A DNA stretch of 30,346 nucleotides from DAHUYF01 sp052143095 (GTDB taxonomy: Bacteria; Pseudomonadota; Alphaproteobacteria; ATCC43930; CGMCC-115725), in contig JBKQTR010000313.1 of NCBI GenBank assembly GCA_052143095.1, positions 1 through 30,346 of the forward strand, given 5' to 3'. Shown here one piece after another: positions 15,504 to 23,274 of this stretch. Within the stretch, counting starts at the first letter, position 1. Every line of letters starts with the position of its first letter. The translations under genes and the position numbers were made by a program. Under the pieces are notes generated by a model, which searched no databases, was not told the DNA's origin, and saw only the letters and a list, made by a program, of their open reading frames with translations.

Positions 15504-16447
15504 GCGGCGGCGAGCGCCGGCAGCATCTCGCTGCCGCCCTGCTCTTCCTTGCCGCGCTCGCCGCCTGGCGCTTCTCGGGCTACGCCGGCGAGGACCGGTT
15601 GGGCGAGATCGCGGTCTGGGCGATCTTCGCCATGAGCCTCGACCTGCTGGCGGGCTATGCCGGAATGGTGTCGCTCGGCCATGCGCTGTTCTTCGGTCTC
15701 GGCGCCTATGCCATGGCGAGCCTGGCGCTGTTCCTCAAATGGCCGCCGAGCCTGGCGCTGCTCGCCGCGGTGGTGCTTGCCGGCGCGAGCGCGCTCGCCG
15801 TCGGCGCGATCGTCGTGCGCCTCGGCGGCGTCTTCTTCATCATGATCACGCTCGCCTTCGGCCAGATGGGCTGGGCGTATTTCCTGCGCGCGCGCGCCTT
15901 CGGCGGCATCGGCGGCATGTCGGGCGTGGCGCAGCTCGATCTCGGCCGGCTCGGCCTCGACCTCGCCAACCCCGCCGATTTCGCGCTGGTGGCGATCGCC
16001 GCCGCGGCGCTGGTCTATCTCCTGCTGGCGCTGGTCGTCGCCTCGCCCTTCGGGCGGATGCTGGTGGCGCTCCACCAGAACGAGCACCGCGCCCGGGCGC
16101 TGGGCCTGCCGGTGCAGCGCTACAAGCTCGCCGCCTTCGCGCTGGCCGGCGCGCTGGCCGGGCTTGCCGGCGGGCTGCAGGCGCAGCGCACCGGCTTCGT
16201 CTCGCCGGAGCTGCTGGTCTGGACCACCTCGGGCGAGGTGCTGATCATGGTCATCGTCGGCGGCCTCGGCACGCTGGTAGGGCCGGTCGCCGGCGCGGCG
16301 ATCTGGGTGGTGCTGCGCCACGGCCTCTCGAGCGTGACGCCCTATTGGATGCTGGCGATGGGCCTCTTCTTCGTCGCCGTGGTGCTGTTCGCCGGCGGCG
16401 GGCTGATGGGGCTGGCGCGGCGACGCGCGGCGGCGGACGATGCTTGA
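15500..16447 (+). CDS. livM: Branched-chain amino acid-type ABC transporter permease (LivM-like)
   Basis: This 315-residue inner-membrane permease has roughly eight to ten hydrophobic segments. LivM hallmarks are AIFAMSLDLLAGYAGMVSLG followed by HALFFGLGAYAMA, the segment FFIMITLAFGQMGW, the coupling helix HQNEHRARALGLPVQRYKL and ALAGLAGGL, and GGLGTLVGPVAGAA near the end. It pairs with the LivH-type protein. It overlaps livH by 4 nt (ATGA) and its last 8 nt overlap the LivG-type gene, so the three are translationally coupled. Confidence 0.92.
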   Translation: MSGGERRQHLAAALLFLAALAAWRFSGYAGEDRLGEIAVWAIFAMSLDLLAGYAGMVSLGHALFFGLGAYAMASLALFLKWPPSLALLAAVVLAGASALAVGAIVVRLGGVFFIMITLAFGQMGWAYFLRARAFGGIGGMSGVAQLDLGRLGLDLANPADFALVAIAAAALVYLLLALVVASPFGRMLVALHQNEHRARALGLPVQRYKLAAFALAGALAGLAGGLQAQRTGFVSPELLVWTTSGEVLIMVIVGGLGTLVGPVAGAAIWVVLRHGLSSVTPYWMLAMGLFFVAVVLFAGGGLMGLARRRAAADDA

Positions 16448-17180
16448 AGCGCGCGGCCTCGGCAAAGCCTTCGGCGCGCTCGAGGTGACGCGCGACGTGT
16501 CGCTGAGCCTGCCGGCGGGCGCGCGGCATGCGGTGGTCGGGCCCAACGGCTCCGGCAAGACGACGCTCTTCAACCTGCTCGCCGGCGAGCTGCCCCCCGA
16601 TGCCGGCAGCGTGCTGCTCGCCGGCCGCGACGTGACGCGGCTTTCGCCCGATGCGCGTGCGCGCGCGGGGCTCGCCCGCAGCTTCCAGCGCAACAACCTC
16701 TTCCCCGATCTCAGCGTGCGCGAGAATCTGGCGCTGGCGCTGGCGATCGCCCAGGGGCGCGGCGCCGTCTTCTGGCGCCGCTTCGCGCGGCTGCCGGGGC
16801 TTGCCGGGCAGGTCGACGCGCTGGCGCGGCGGCTGCGCCTGGAAGACGTGCTGAGCCGCCGCGCGCGCAGCCTCGCCTATGGCACGCAACGCCAGCTCGA
16901 GCTGGGCCTCGCGCTCGCCGGCGCCCCCAAGGTGCTGCTGCTGGACGAGCCGACGGCGGGAATGAGCGCCGAGGAGACGGCGGCGATGACGACGCTCATC
17001 GCCGACCTGCCGCGCGATATCGCGCTGCTCATCGTCGAGCACGACATGGAGGTGGTGTTCGAGATCGCCGAGCGCATCACCGTGCTCGATTACGGCCGCG
17101 TGCTGATCGAGGGGACGCCGGCGGAGGTGCGCGGATCGGAAGCGGTGCGCCGGCGCTATCTCGGCGAGCGCGCGTCATGA
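16440..17180 (+). CDS. livG: ABC transporter ATP-binding protein (LivG-like)
   Basis: This 246-residue ATPase has Walker A GPNGSGKT (34-41), the signature LAYGTQRQLELGLAL (from 145; LivG proteins use L-S/A-Y-G-x-Q in place of LSGGQ), Walker B VLLLDEPTAGM (from 165) and the switch His201 in VEHDMEVVF. The region RSFQRNNLFPDLSVRENLAL is the Q-loop. It powers the LivH/LivM-type permeases from the cytoplasmic side together with the LivF-type ATPase. It overlaps both neighbours (8 nt upstream, 4 nt downstream). Confidence 0.94.
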   Translation: MLEARGLGKAFGALEVTRDVSLSLPAGARHAVVGPNGSGKTTLFNLLAGELPPDAGSVLLAGRDVTRLSPDARARAGLARSFQRNNLFPDLSVRENLALALAIAQGRGAVFWRRFARLPGLAGQVDALARRLRLEDVLSRRARSLAYGTQRQLELGLALAGAPKVLLLDEPTAGMSAEETAAMTTLIADLPRDIALLIVEHDMEVVFEIAERITVLDYGRVLIEGTPAEVRGSEAVRRRYLGERAS

Positions 17181-17893
17181 GCAAGGATCTGCTCCGGCTC
17201 GAGCAGGTCCACGCCTCCTATGGCGATGGCGACGTGCTGCAGGGCGTGTCGCTGGCGGCGGCGGAGGGCCGGGTGCTGAGCCTGCTCGGGCGCAACGGCG
17301 CCGGCAAGACGACGGTGCTCAAGACCATCATGGGCATCCTCGCGCCCCGCGCCGGCAGCATCCGCTTCGCCGGCAACGACATCGCCGGCGCGTCGCCGCA
17401 CCGCATCGCCCGCGCCGGCCTCGGCTATGTCCCGGAGACCCGCGGCATCTTCCCGTCGCTGTCGGTGCTGGAGAATCTGACGGTGGCGGCGCATCCGGGT
17501 GCCGCCTCGGGCGCGGCGGGCTGGACCTTGGAGCGGGTCTTCGCCCTCTTCCCGCGGCTCTACGAGCGGCGCCACGGCGGCGGCGGCAAGCTGTCGGGCG
17601 GCGAGCAGCAGATGCTGGCAATCGCCCGCGCGCTGCTGACCAACCCGCTGCTGCTGCTGCTCGACGAGCCGACCGAGGGCCTGGCGCCGATCGTCGTCGA
17701 CGGCATCGAGCAGGTGCTGCGGCAGCTCAAATCGACCGGGCTCGCCATCCTGATGGTCGAGCAGAACCTGCCTTTCGCGCTCGCCTTCGCCGACGAGGTC
17801 GCGGTGCTCGGCAAAGGCCAGGTGCGCTGGAGCGGCACGCCCAAGGAATTCGCCGGCGCCGAGGCGGTGAAGCAACGCTGGCTCGGGCTTTAG
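17177..17893 (+). CDS. livF: ABC transporter ATP-binding protein (LivF-like)
   Basis: This 238-residue ATPase has Walker A GRNGAGKT (38-45), signature LSGGEQQMLAIARAL (from 139) and Walker B LLLLDEPTEGLAP. The LivF-specific segment GYVPETRGIFPSLSVLENL is present, as is IMVEQNLPFALAFADEVAVL near the end. It completes the five-protein Liv-type importer. Its stop codon overlaps by 4 nt the stop codon of the convergent LLM oxidoreductase gene, leaving no room for a separate terminator. Confidence 0.94.
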   Translation: MSKDLLRLEQVHASYGDGDVLQGVSLAAAEGRVLSLLGRNGAGKTTVLKTIMGILAPRAGSIRFAGNDIAGASPHRIARAGLGYVPETRGIFPSLSVLENLTVAAHPGAASGAAGWTLERVFALFPRLYERRHGGGGKLSGGEQQMLAIARALLTNPLLLLLDEPTEGLAPIVVDGIEQVLRQLKSTGLAILMVEQNLPFALAFADEVAVLGKGQVRWSGTPKEFAGAEAVKQRWLGL

Positions 17894-18729
17894 CCCTTGA
17901 CCAGCGGCGCGTAGCTGTCGAGCGCGCGCAGGATCTCGTCGCGGCTTTTGTCGGGCACCGCGAGCAGCACGCGACCGATGCCGGCCTCGCGATAGGGCGC
18001 GAGGCCCGCCGCGTTCGCCGGGGCGCCGAACACCGTGATCGACAGGCTCGCGGGATCGCGCCCGGCGGCAAGCGCCGCCTCGCGCAGGCGGACGACCGCG
18101 GTCTTCGGCTCCCAGCCGCTGCGCGGGCGCGGAAACCAGCCGTCGCAGAACTCGACCACGCGCTTCAAGGTGTGGTCGGTCTCGCCGCCGAGGAAGAGCG
18201 GCGGATGCGGCTTCTGCTTCGGCTTGGGGTAGAGCCAGACCGGATCGAAATTGACGAACTCGCCGTGGAACTCGGCCTCCTCCTGGGTCCACAGCGCCTT
18301 CATCGCCAGCACGCGCTCGCGCAGCAGCTTGAAGCGCGTCTCATAGCGCGTGCCGTGATTCTCCATCTCCTCGACATTCCAGCCGCCGCCCATGGCAAAG
18401 ATGAAGCGGCCGCCCGAGAGCTGGTCGAGGCTCGCCACCGATTTGGCGGTGACGATGGGATCGCGCTGCGGGATGAGCGCGATGCCGGTGCCGAGCTTGA
18501 GGGTGCGCGTCGCCGCCGCGGCGAAGGACAGCGCGACGAAGGGATCGTGGGTGTGCGAATAGCGCTTGGGCAGCTCGCCGCCGCCCGGGAAGGGCGTGCG
18601 GCGGCTCACCGGGATGTGGGTGTGCTCGCAGACGAAGAGCGAGTCGAAGCCGCGCGCCTCGACCGCCTGCGCCAGCTCGCCGATATCGATGCCGTAATCG
18701 GTCGGAAAGTAGAAGACGCCGACGAGCAT
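17890..18729 (-). CDS. LLM-class F420-dependent-type oxidoreductase
   Basis: This 279-residue luciferase-like TIM barrel begins MLVGVFYFPTDYGIDIGELA, with the family's FDSLFVCEHTHIPVSRRTPF, LKLGTGIALIPQRDPIVTAK, LDQLSGGRFIFAMGGGWNVEEM and HPPLFLGGE. The wording matches the subgroup usually annotated as F420-dependent (TIGR03619-like); a flavin cofactor remains possible. The reaction is unknown. ATG 18729 has a GGGAGG site a few nucleotides upstream; the open frame beyond it crosses a palindrome and lacks similarity. Its position, convergent with the importer operon, leaves open whether it takes part in the same pathway. Confidence 0.88.
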   Translation of the reverse strand: MLVGVFYFPTDYGIDIGELAQAVEARGFDSLFVCEHTHIPVSRRTPFPGGGELPKRYSHTHDPFVALSFAAAATRTLKLGTGIALIPQRDPIVTAKSVASLDQLSGGRFIFAMGGGWNVEEMENHGTRYETRFKLLRERVLAMKALWTQEEAEFHGEFVNFDPVWLYPKPKQKPHPPLFLGGETDHTLKRVVEFCDGWFPRPRSGWEPKTAVVRLREAALAAGRDPASLSITVFGAPANAAGLAPYREAGIGRVLLAVPDKSRDEILRALDSYAPLVKG

Positions 18730-18755
18730 GGAACTTCCTCCCGGGATCACCCTAC

Positions 18756-18777
18756 GTCGCTGGTGTACACCCCCGAC
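18756..18777. promoter_or_regulatory. Palindrome in the LLM gene promoter region
   Basis: GGTGTACACC (18762-18771) is a perfect 10-bp palindrome, extended by GTCG (18756-18759) and CGAC (18774-18777) with a 2-bp mismatch on each side, so 18 of 22 positions are symmetrical. It starts 27 bp upstream of the LLM start codon at 18729, where a repressor site of TetR or GntR type would be expected. No matching regulator gene is adjacent. Confidence 0.5.
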
Positions 18778-19156
18778 TAAAAATCGAGCTGCGCCGCTGA
18801 CGCAGGCCGCGCCGGAGAGCGGCTCAGACTGATGGTAAGGGTGCCACCCTCGGCGGGCAAGGCTCGTGACGTGTCGGAGTGCCAAATCAGGGTGACGGCT
18901 AAACAGCATTTCCGAAGGTATCGGCGCACCGGAGATATCGCCGACATGGCCCAAACGACGAGATTGACCCTCAGCTGACATAGGAATCTCGCGATCTAGA
19001 GTGCCGCGCCGGCTATCTCGAAGTCGGACGCGCGGTCAGTGATGGGGACGAGTGGGAAAATCGGGCTCGCGGACATCTACGGGCGGCGCTTTACCGGGGC
19101 GACTGCGGGTACTACGCTCGCCGGCCGGCGATGGAGTTGATCAAGGGAGTGACGTC
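18778..19156. other. Gene-free intergenic DNA between divergent LLM and TauD-type genes
   Basis: No recognisable coding sequence, RNA gene or strong repeat was found in this stretch. Open frames on both strands read as compositionally biased non-protein sequence. Together with the palindrome at 18756-18777 it should contain the promoters for the two divergent genes. The plus-strand gene is preceded by an AAGGGAG ribosome site at 19144-19150. Confidence 0.5.
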
Positions 19157-20035
19157 ATGTCTCTCTTTCGCGGCAACAACGGCCCCCGCTACAAGCATGC
19201 CGCCAAGGCAGCGGCGCCTTACGATGCGATCACGGTTGCAAAATTGACGCCGGTCATCGGCGCGGAGATCGGCGGCGTCGACCTGTCCCAGCCGCTCGGC
19301 AACCGCACGATCGAGGAGATCCATCGCGCGCTCGCCGAGCATCTGGTGATCTTCTTCCGCGACCAGCGCATCACCGCGGATCAGCACCTTGCCTTCGGCC
19401 GGCTGTTCGGCGATCTGCACATCCATCCGGCGGCACCCTCCGAGCCGGGTCGGCCCGAGATGATGGTCATCCACACCGACAAGGCTTCGCCGCGCGCCAA
19501 TGGCGAGGGCTGGCACAGCGACGTCTCCTGCGAGACCGAGCCGCCGATGGGCAGCATCCTCTACATCAGGACGTGCCCGCCCGAAGGCGGCGACACGCTG
19601 TTCGCCAGCATGTACGCCGCCTACGAGGCATTGTCCGACCGCATGAAGCGCTATCTTGAGGGGCTGACCGCGATCCACGACGGCGAAGGCTATCGCGGGC
19701 AGTACGCCAACTATGGCATCAAGGACAAGGCGAGCTATCCCCGTGCCGAGCATCCGATCATTCGGACCCACCCGGTCACCGGTAAGAAGGCCCTTTACGT
19801 GAATCGCGGGTTTACCCGGCGCATCGTAGGCATCTCGTCGGACGAGAGCGACGGCATGCTGCGGTATCTTTACGACCACGCGGAGAACCCGCTGTTCCAG
19901 TGCCGCTTCCGCTGGCACCCGAACTCGATTGCGTTCTGGGACAATCGCTGCGTCCAGCACCGCGCGATATGGGACTATTGGCCTCACACGCGCTCCGGTT
20001 ACCGCGTCACTGTCAAAGGCGACCGGCCAGTCTGA
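19157..20035 (+). CDS. TauD/TfdA-family Fe(II)/2-oxoglutarate-dependent dioxygenase
   Basis: This 292-residue protein shows the family order: LTPVIGAEIGGVDLSQPL near the N-terminus, VIFFRDQRITADQHLAFGRL, the HxD iron motif in GWHSDVSCETEPP (His120, Asp122), LYIRTCPPEGGDTLFASMYA, and the distal His268 in CVQHRAIWDYWPH with Arg283 in RSGYRVTVKGDRP for 2-oxoglutarate. Such enzymes use 2-oxoglutarate and oxygen to hydroxylate substrates, for example taurine, alkyl sulfates or phenoxyacetates; the precise substrate cannot be predicted. ATG 19157 was chosen because of its AAGGGAG site and because the 35 upstream residues lack family similarity. It stands alone between two promoter-sized gaps. Confidence 0.92.
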   Translation: MSLFRGNNGPRYKHAAKAAAPYDAITVAKLTPVIGAEIGGVDLSQPLGNRTIEEIHRALAEHLVIFFRDQRITADQHLAFGRLFGDLHIHPAAPSEPGRPEMMVIHTDKASPRANGEGWHSDVSCETEPPMGSILYIRTCPPEGGDTLFASMYAAYEALSDRMKRYLEGLTAIHDGEGYRGQYANYGIKDKASYPRAEHPIIRTHPVTGKKALYVNRGFTRRIVGISSDESDGMLRYLYDHAENPLFQCRFRWHPNSIAFWDNRCVQHRAIWDYWPHTRSGYRVTVKGDRPV

Positions 20036-20089
20036 ACCGGTCAGGTTTCCGGCATCGACGACATCGCGTCGTTCGGGGCACTGCGCGTC

Positions 20090-20166
20090 ACGGCAGCTGT
20101 TGAGGGTAGAGCGGCCGCAGCTCGGACATCGCGGAACCGACGCTGTTGACCCAACGACGACATGGG
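20090..20166 (-). repeat. Degenerate dispersed intergenic repeat (Rhizobiales-type)
   Basis: On the minus strand this stretch reads CGTTGGGTCAACAGCG, then GCGATGTCCGAGC, then CTCTACCCTCAACAGC. It resembles the 'ATGTCCGCTTTGGGTCA / CTCTACCCCCAA' remnants scattered between genes in Bradyrhizobium-like genomes and often mis-called as short proteins. The resemblance is from memory. A CCCAAAGCGGGCATTCG copy near 690-707 and a GGCTTTGGGTCAACCA copy near 26078-26093 may belong to the same family. Confidence 0.35.
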
Positions 20167-20188
20167 CCGGTATCTCGTCCCGCACCCG

Positions 20189-20200
20189 AAAATCGATTTT
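20189..20200. promoter_or_regulatory. AT-rich palindrome upstream of the cyclase–hydrolase gene
   Basis: AAAATCGATTTT is a perfect 12-bp palindrome in otherwise GC-rich DNA, 94 bp before the GTG start at 20294. A TATACT hexamer follows at 20240-20245 and could serve as a -10 box, although no good -35 box is seen at standard spacing. The palindrome could be an upstream regulator site. Confidence 0.3.
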
Positions 20201-20293
20201 GCGCGCCCGAGTTGTTCGCCGGTCTGCTTTACAATCTGATATACTGCTCGAAATAGCGTGCCGCCGAGCCTAAAGGCGGTCTGGGGAGGAGCC

Positions 20294-21664
20294 GTGGAAC
20301 GGGAGCAGGTGAATCGTAGGATGGCTGCCATCCTCGCGGCGGACGTCGCGGGATATAGCCGTCTCATGGGCGCGGACGAGGAAAGCACACTCGCACGATT
20401 GAAGACGCACCGGCGCGACCTCGTCGATCCGAAGATCGCCCAACACCACGGCCGCATCGTGAAAACCACCGGCGACGGTATGCTGGCGGAGTTCGCCAGC
20501 GTTGTAGACGCGGTACGCTGCGCCGTTGAAGTGCAACGCGGCATGCATGAGCGGAACGCCACGGTAAATGTCGATAAGCGTATCGCATTTCGAGTTGGCA
20601 TACACCTCGGCGACATCATCATCGATGATGACGACATTTACGGCGATGGCGTGAACATCGCGGCACGGCTTGAGAGTATCGCCGAACCGGGCGGGATTTG
20701 CATTTCGCGTCAAGCACATGATCACTTGCTCGAAAAACTTTCTTTTACCTGCGAGAAGCTGGGGCTTCGAAACCTCAAGAACATCACCAAGCCCGTCGAG
20801 GTCTATTCGGTGAACTTCGATTCCGTCAGCCTGACGCAGGAGATCAAATATTGCCGAGCGTCCGATGGGGTGCGCCTCGCCTATGCAACCGTTGGGCAAG
20901 GACCACCGTTGGTCAAGACGGCGAACTGGATGAACCACCTCGAATACGACTGGGAGAGCCCGATTTGGCATCATTTGCTGGACGGGTTGGCGAAAAATCA
21001 CACGCTGGTTCGATACGACGCCCGGGGCAACGGGCTGTCGGATTGGGACGTCGATGAGATTTCTCTTGAGGCATGGGTTGGCGATCTCGAAACCGTGGTC
21101 GATGCGGTTGCGATAGAGCGCTTTCCGCTTTTTGGCGTCTCACAAGGCTGTGCCATCTCCATTGCTTATGCCGCGCGGCATCCAGAGCGCCTTTCTCACC
21201 TGATCCTATATGGTGGTTTTGCTCTGGGCGGCGCAAAGCGATCATCAGGGGAGCATGCGAAACGAAAGGCGATGGGAACTCTGATGCGCCTTGGGTGGGG
21301 CATGGATAATCCGACATTTCGGCAAATGTTCACTTCGCAGTTCATTCCCGATGCTACGAAGGAGCAAGCTGATTCGTTCAACGACCTTCAACGGAAGACC
21401 ACATCACCTGAATGCGCTGCCCGCTACTTCGAAGTCGTGGGAAATTTCGACGTGCGCGAATTGCTCCCGCAAGTGCAGGTGCCAACGCTCGTCATGCATG
21501 TGCGTGATGATCTCATGTGTCCGATCGATGCAGGCCGTCAAATGGCGGCAGCGATCCCCGGTGCTCGGTTCGTAGCGCTTCCGGGGCGGAATCACCTGTT
21601 TCTCAAGAACGAACCTGCCGCTGCTCGGTTCTTCGAGGAGATCAATCTGTTCTTGAATAAATGA
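20294..21664 (+). CDS. Class III adenylate/guanylate cyclase fused to an alpha/beta hydrolase
   Basis: This 456-residue two-domain protein starts at GTG 20294 behind a GGGGAGGA site. The N-terminal cyclase homology domain (about 8-175) keeps both metal aspartates (Asp17 in AAILAADVAGYSRLMG, Asp61 in VKTTGDGMLAEF) and the transition-state Asn121 and Arg125 in DGVNIAARLES, so it should be active. The C-terminal alpha/beta hydrolase (about 185-456) has the nucleophile elbow GVSQG (Ser283), an acidic residue in VRDD (405-406) and His434 in GRNHLF. It may make cAMP in response to, or while acting on, a small ligand. No membrane segment is seen, so it is probably cytosolic. The gene is visibly less GC-rich than its neighbours, with more A/T-ending codons, suggesting separate acquisition. 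Confidence 0.93.
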   Translation: MEREQVNRRMAAILAADVAGYSRLMGADEESTLARLKTHRRDLVDPKIAQHHGRIVKTTGDGMLAEFASVVDAVRCAVEVQRGMHERNATVNVDKRIAFRVGIHLGDIIIDDDDIYGDGVNIAARLESIAEPGGICISRQAHDHLLEKLSFTCEKLGLRNLKNITKPVEVYSVNFDSVSLTQEIKYCRASDGVRLAYATVGQGPPLVKTANWMNHLEYDWESPIWHHLLDGLAKNHTLVRYDARGNGLSDWDVDEISLEAWVGDLETVVDAVAIERFPLFGVSQGCAISIAYAARHPERLSHLILYGGFALGGAKRSSGEHAKRKAMGTLMRLGWGMDNPTFRQMFTSQFIPDATKEQADSFNDLQRKTTSPECAARYFEVVGNFDVRELLPQVQVPTLVMHVRDDLMCPIDAGRQMAAAIPGARFVALPGRNHLFLKNEPAAARFFEEINLFLNK

Positions 21665-21775
21665 TCCCAACTAGAGACCACGAGCCTGGTCGCGCGATAG
21701 CGATGACCGGAAGCCCGCCACTACGGCGTGTCTTTATGGGCGGCGCCGCGTAGAATCTTTTCCGGTGCTCCCCAA

Positions 21776-22000
21776 TCAGAGATTTGGCGCGACGGAGAAG
21801 TGAGCGATGATCTTCTCGTCCGTCGGTGAAAGCACATAAGCCCGAAGTCGCCGCCGCCGGCCACGATCTGCTGATAATCGGGGCCGCCGCGGATTGACCC
21901 GTTCAGTCAGCACCACGCCGGGGCAAATGGCGTTGACGCGGACGCCCTTCGCAGAGTAGGCGCCGGCCAGGGCCCGGGTGAAGGAGATCAGGCCACCCTT
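21776..22000 (-). pseudogene. Fragment of a short-chain dehydrogenase/reductase (SDR) gene, 5' end missing
   Basis: The minus strand from 22000 reads KGGLISFTRALAGAYSAKG, then VRVNAICPGVVLTERVN. This is the SDR active-site Lys region (from YxxxK onward) and the following N-A/V-I-C-P-G strand. Upstream of it the frame closes within three codons, so the Rossmann half with the cofactor site is gone. After the ERVN residues the similarity fades; the next few codons make better SDR sense in another frame (GGPDYQQIVAG), indicating a frameshift. Translation would run to a TGA at 21776-21778. It abuts a kinase fragment on the opposite strand. Confidence 0.75.
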
Positions 22001-22015
22001 GACCCGTCAGGACCG

Positions 22016-22140
22016 ACCACGAACGCCGCCAAGTACAGCGTGCTGTCCAATGGCACCGGCCAGGTGCACGTCGCCTGGCAGCTGGTCGGAAATGGCAAAC
22101 ACCGCAGAGTAAAGCTGTCGTGGCAAGAAACAGAGGTGTC
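22016..22140 (+). pseudogene. Fragment of an HWE-family sensor histidine kinase (ATP-binding domain)
   Basis: The plus strand reads TTNAAKYSVLSNGTGQVHVA, then WQLVGNGKHRRVKLSWQE. This matches the N-box and following strands of the HWE/HisKA_2-type ATPase domain (family pattern ELATNAAKYGALS ... V.W.......L.L.WQE). Neither the phospho-acceptor domain nor the G-box follows, and there is no ribosome site or start, so about 42 codons of a once larger gene remain. The fragment starts about 15 bp from the SDR fragment on the other strand, pointing to deletion-driven decay of accessory DNA. Confidence 0.75.
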
Positions 22141-22260
22141 TCGCTCGGCGCGTCGATCTGGATTGCCATGGCCCTTAGTAGCCAATGATGCCGTCGGTGT
22201 TGGTGTGCCAGCATTCAGTTAGCGGGTTCTGCCGCCAAGTAGTCCGTGGAGAGCTCTCTC

Positions 22261-23274
22261 ATGAAAGTCGGCCTCTTCGTCACCAACCAGCAAACGCTGG
22301 ATACCGACATGGTCAGCGCGCTGGGCGACCAGATCGCCATGGTCCACGCGGTACGCGACCGCGGCTGGAATTCGCTCCTGTCCGGTCAGCACTATCTGAA
22401 CGAAGGCAACAACAAGCAGCTTCAATCTGTCCCGTTCCTGGCGCGGCTCGCAGCGGAAGCCGGTGAGATGACAATCGGGCTGGGCATCCTCCTACTCAAT
22501 TTGCACAACCCCGTTTACACGGCCGAGACGGTGGCGACGCTGGACATCATCGCACGCGGCAACTTCATCTTCGGTGTAGGCTTGGGCTATCGCGACGTCG
22601 AGTTCGATGCCTTCGGCGTGCCCAAGGGTGAGCGGGTGAAGCGCTTCGAGGAATATCTTGCGCTCGTGCAGCAGCTGTGGACAGAGGAAAGCGTATCCTA
22701 CGAAGGCGTATCTTGCAGGCTCAACAATGTTCGCATGAACATTCGCCCCATACAGAAGCCGCGACCGCCGATATGGATGGCGGCCAACAACGATCCCGCA
22801 GTGAAGCGCGCCGCACGGTTGGCCGACGCATGGCTCATCAACCCGCACGCGACCATCGACACGATCCGCCGCCAAGTTGGCGTCTACCGCGCCGAGCTCA
22901 AGGTAAGCGGAAGGGCAGAGCCGCGCGAGGTGCCGATGATTAAGGAGATCTATTGCGCCAGGAATCGAGCGGCCGCGCTCGAAATGGCGGCGCCCTATCT
23001 CCTTGCCAAGTACAGGGACTACGCGAAATGGGGGCAGGACAAGGTCATGCCCGACAATGAGGACTTCACCCGTTCGTTCGGGGATCTGATCGAGGGCCGG
23101 TTCATCCTCGGCTCGCCGGATGACTGTTACGACCAGCTAAAGCCGTACTGGGAAGAATTCGGTGTGAACCACATCGTTATCCGCACGCACTGGGCGGGCA
23201 TGCCTCTGTCTCTGGCGCTGGCCAGCATTCGGCTGATCTCCGACGCGTTGCTGCCGGCATTACACAAAGTCTAG
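22261..23274 (+). CDS. LLM-class flavin-dependent oxidoreductase (luciferase-like monooxygenase)
   Basis: This 337-residue luciferase-family TIM barrel begins MKVGLFVTNQQTLDTDMVSA. Family signs are RDRGWNSLLSGQHYL, MTIGLGILLLNLHNPVYTAE, LDIIARGNFIFGVGLGYRDV, EFDAFGVPKGERVKRFEEYL with LVQQLWTEESVSYEG, RPIQKPRPPIWMAANN and, near the end, EGRFILGSPDDCYDQLKPYW. Such enzymes use reduced FMN or F420; the substrate is unknown. ATG 22261 follows a GGAGAG site and directly begins the family sequence. It is only about 30% related in wording to the other LLM protein of this window (impression, not aligned), so the two are not recent duplicates. Confidence 0.92.
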   Translation: MKVGLFVTNQQTLDTDMVSALGDQIAMVHAVRDRGWNSLLSGQHYLNEGNNKQLQSVPFLARLAAEAGEMTIGLGILLLNLHNPVYTAETVATLDIIARGNFIFGVGLGYRDVEFDAFGVPKGERVKRFEEYLALVQQLWTEESVSYEGVSCRLNNVRMNIRPIQKPRPPIWMAANNDPAVKRAARLADAWLINPHATIDTIRRQVGVYRAELKVSGRAEPREVPMIKEIYCARNRAAALEMAAPYLLAKYRDYAKWGQDKVMPDNEDFTRSFGDLIEGRFILGSPDDCYDQLKPYWEEFGVNHIVIRTHWAGMPLSLALASIRLISDALLPALHKV

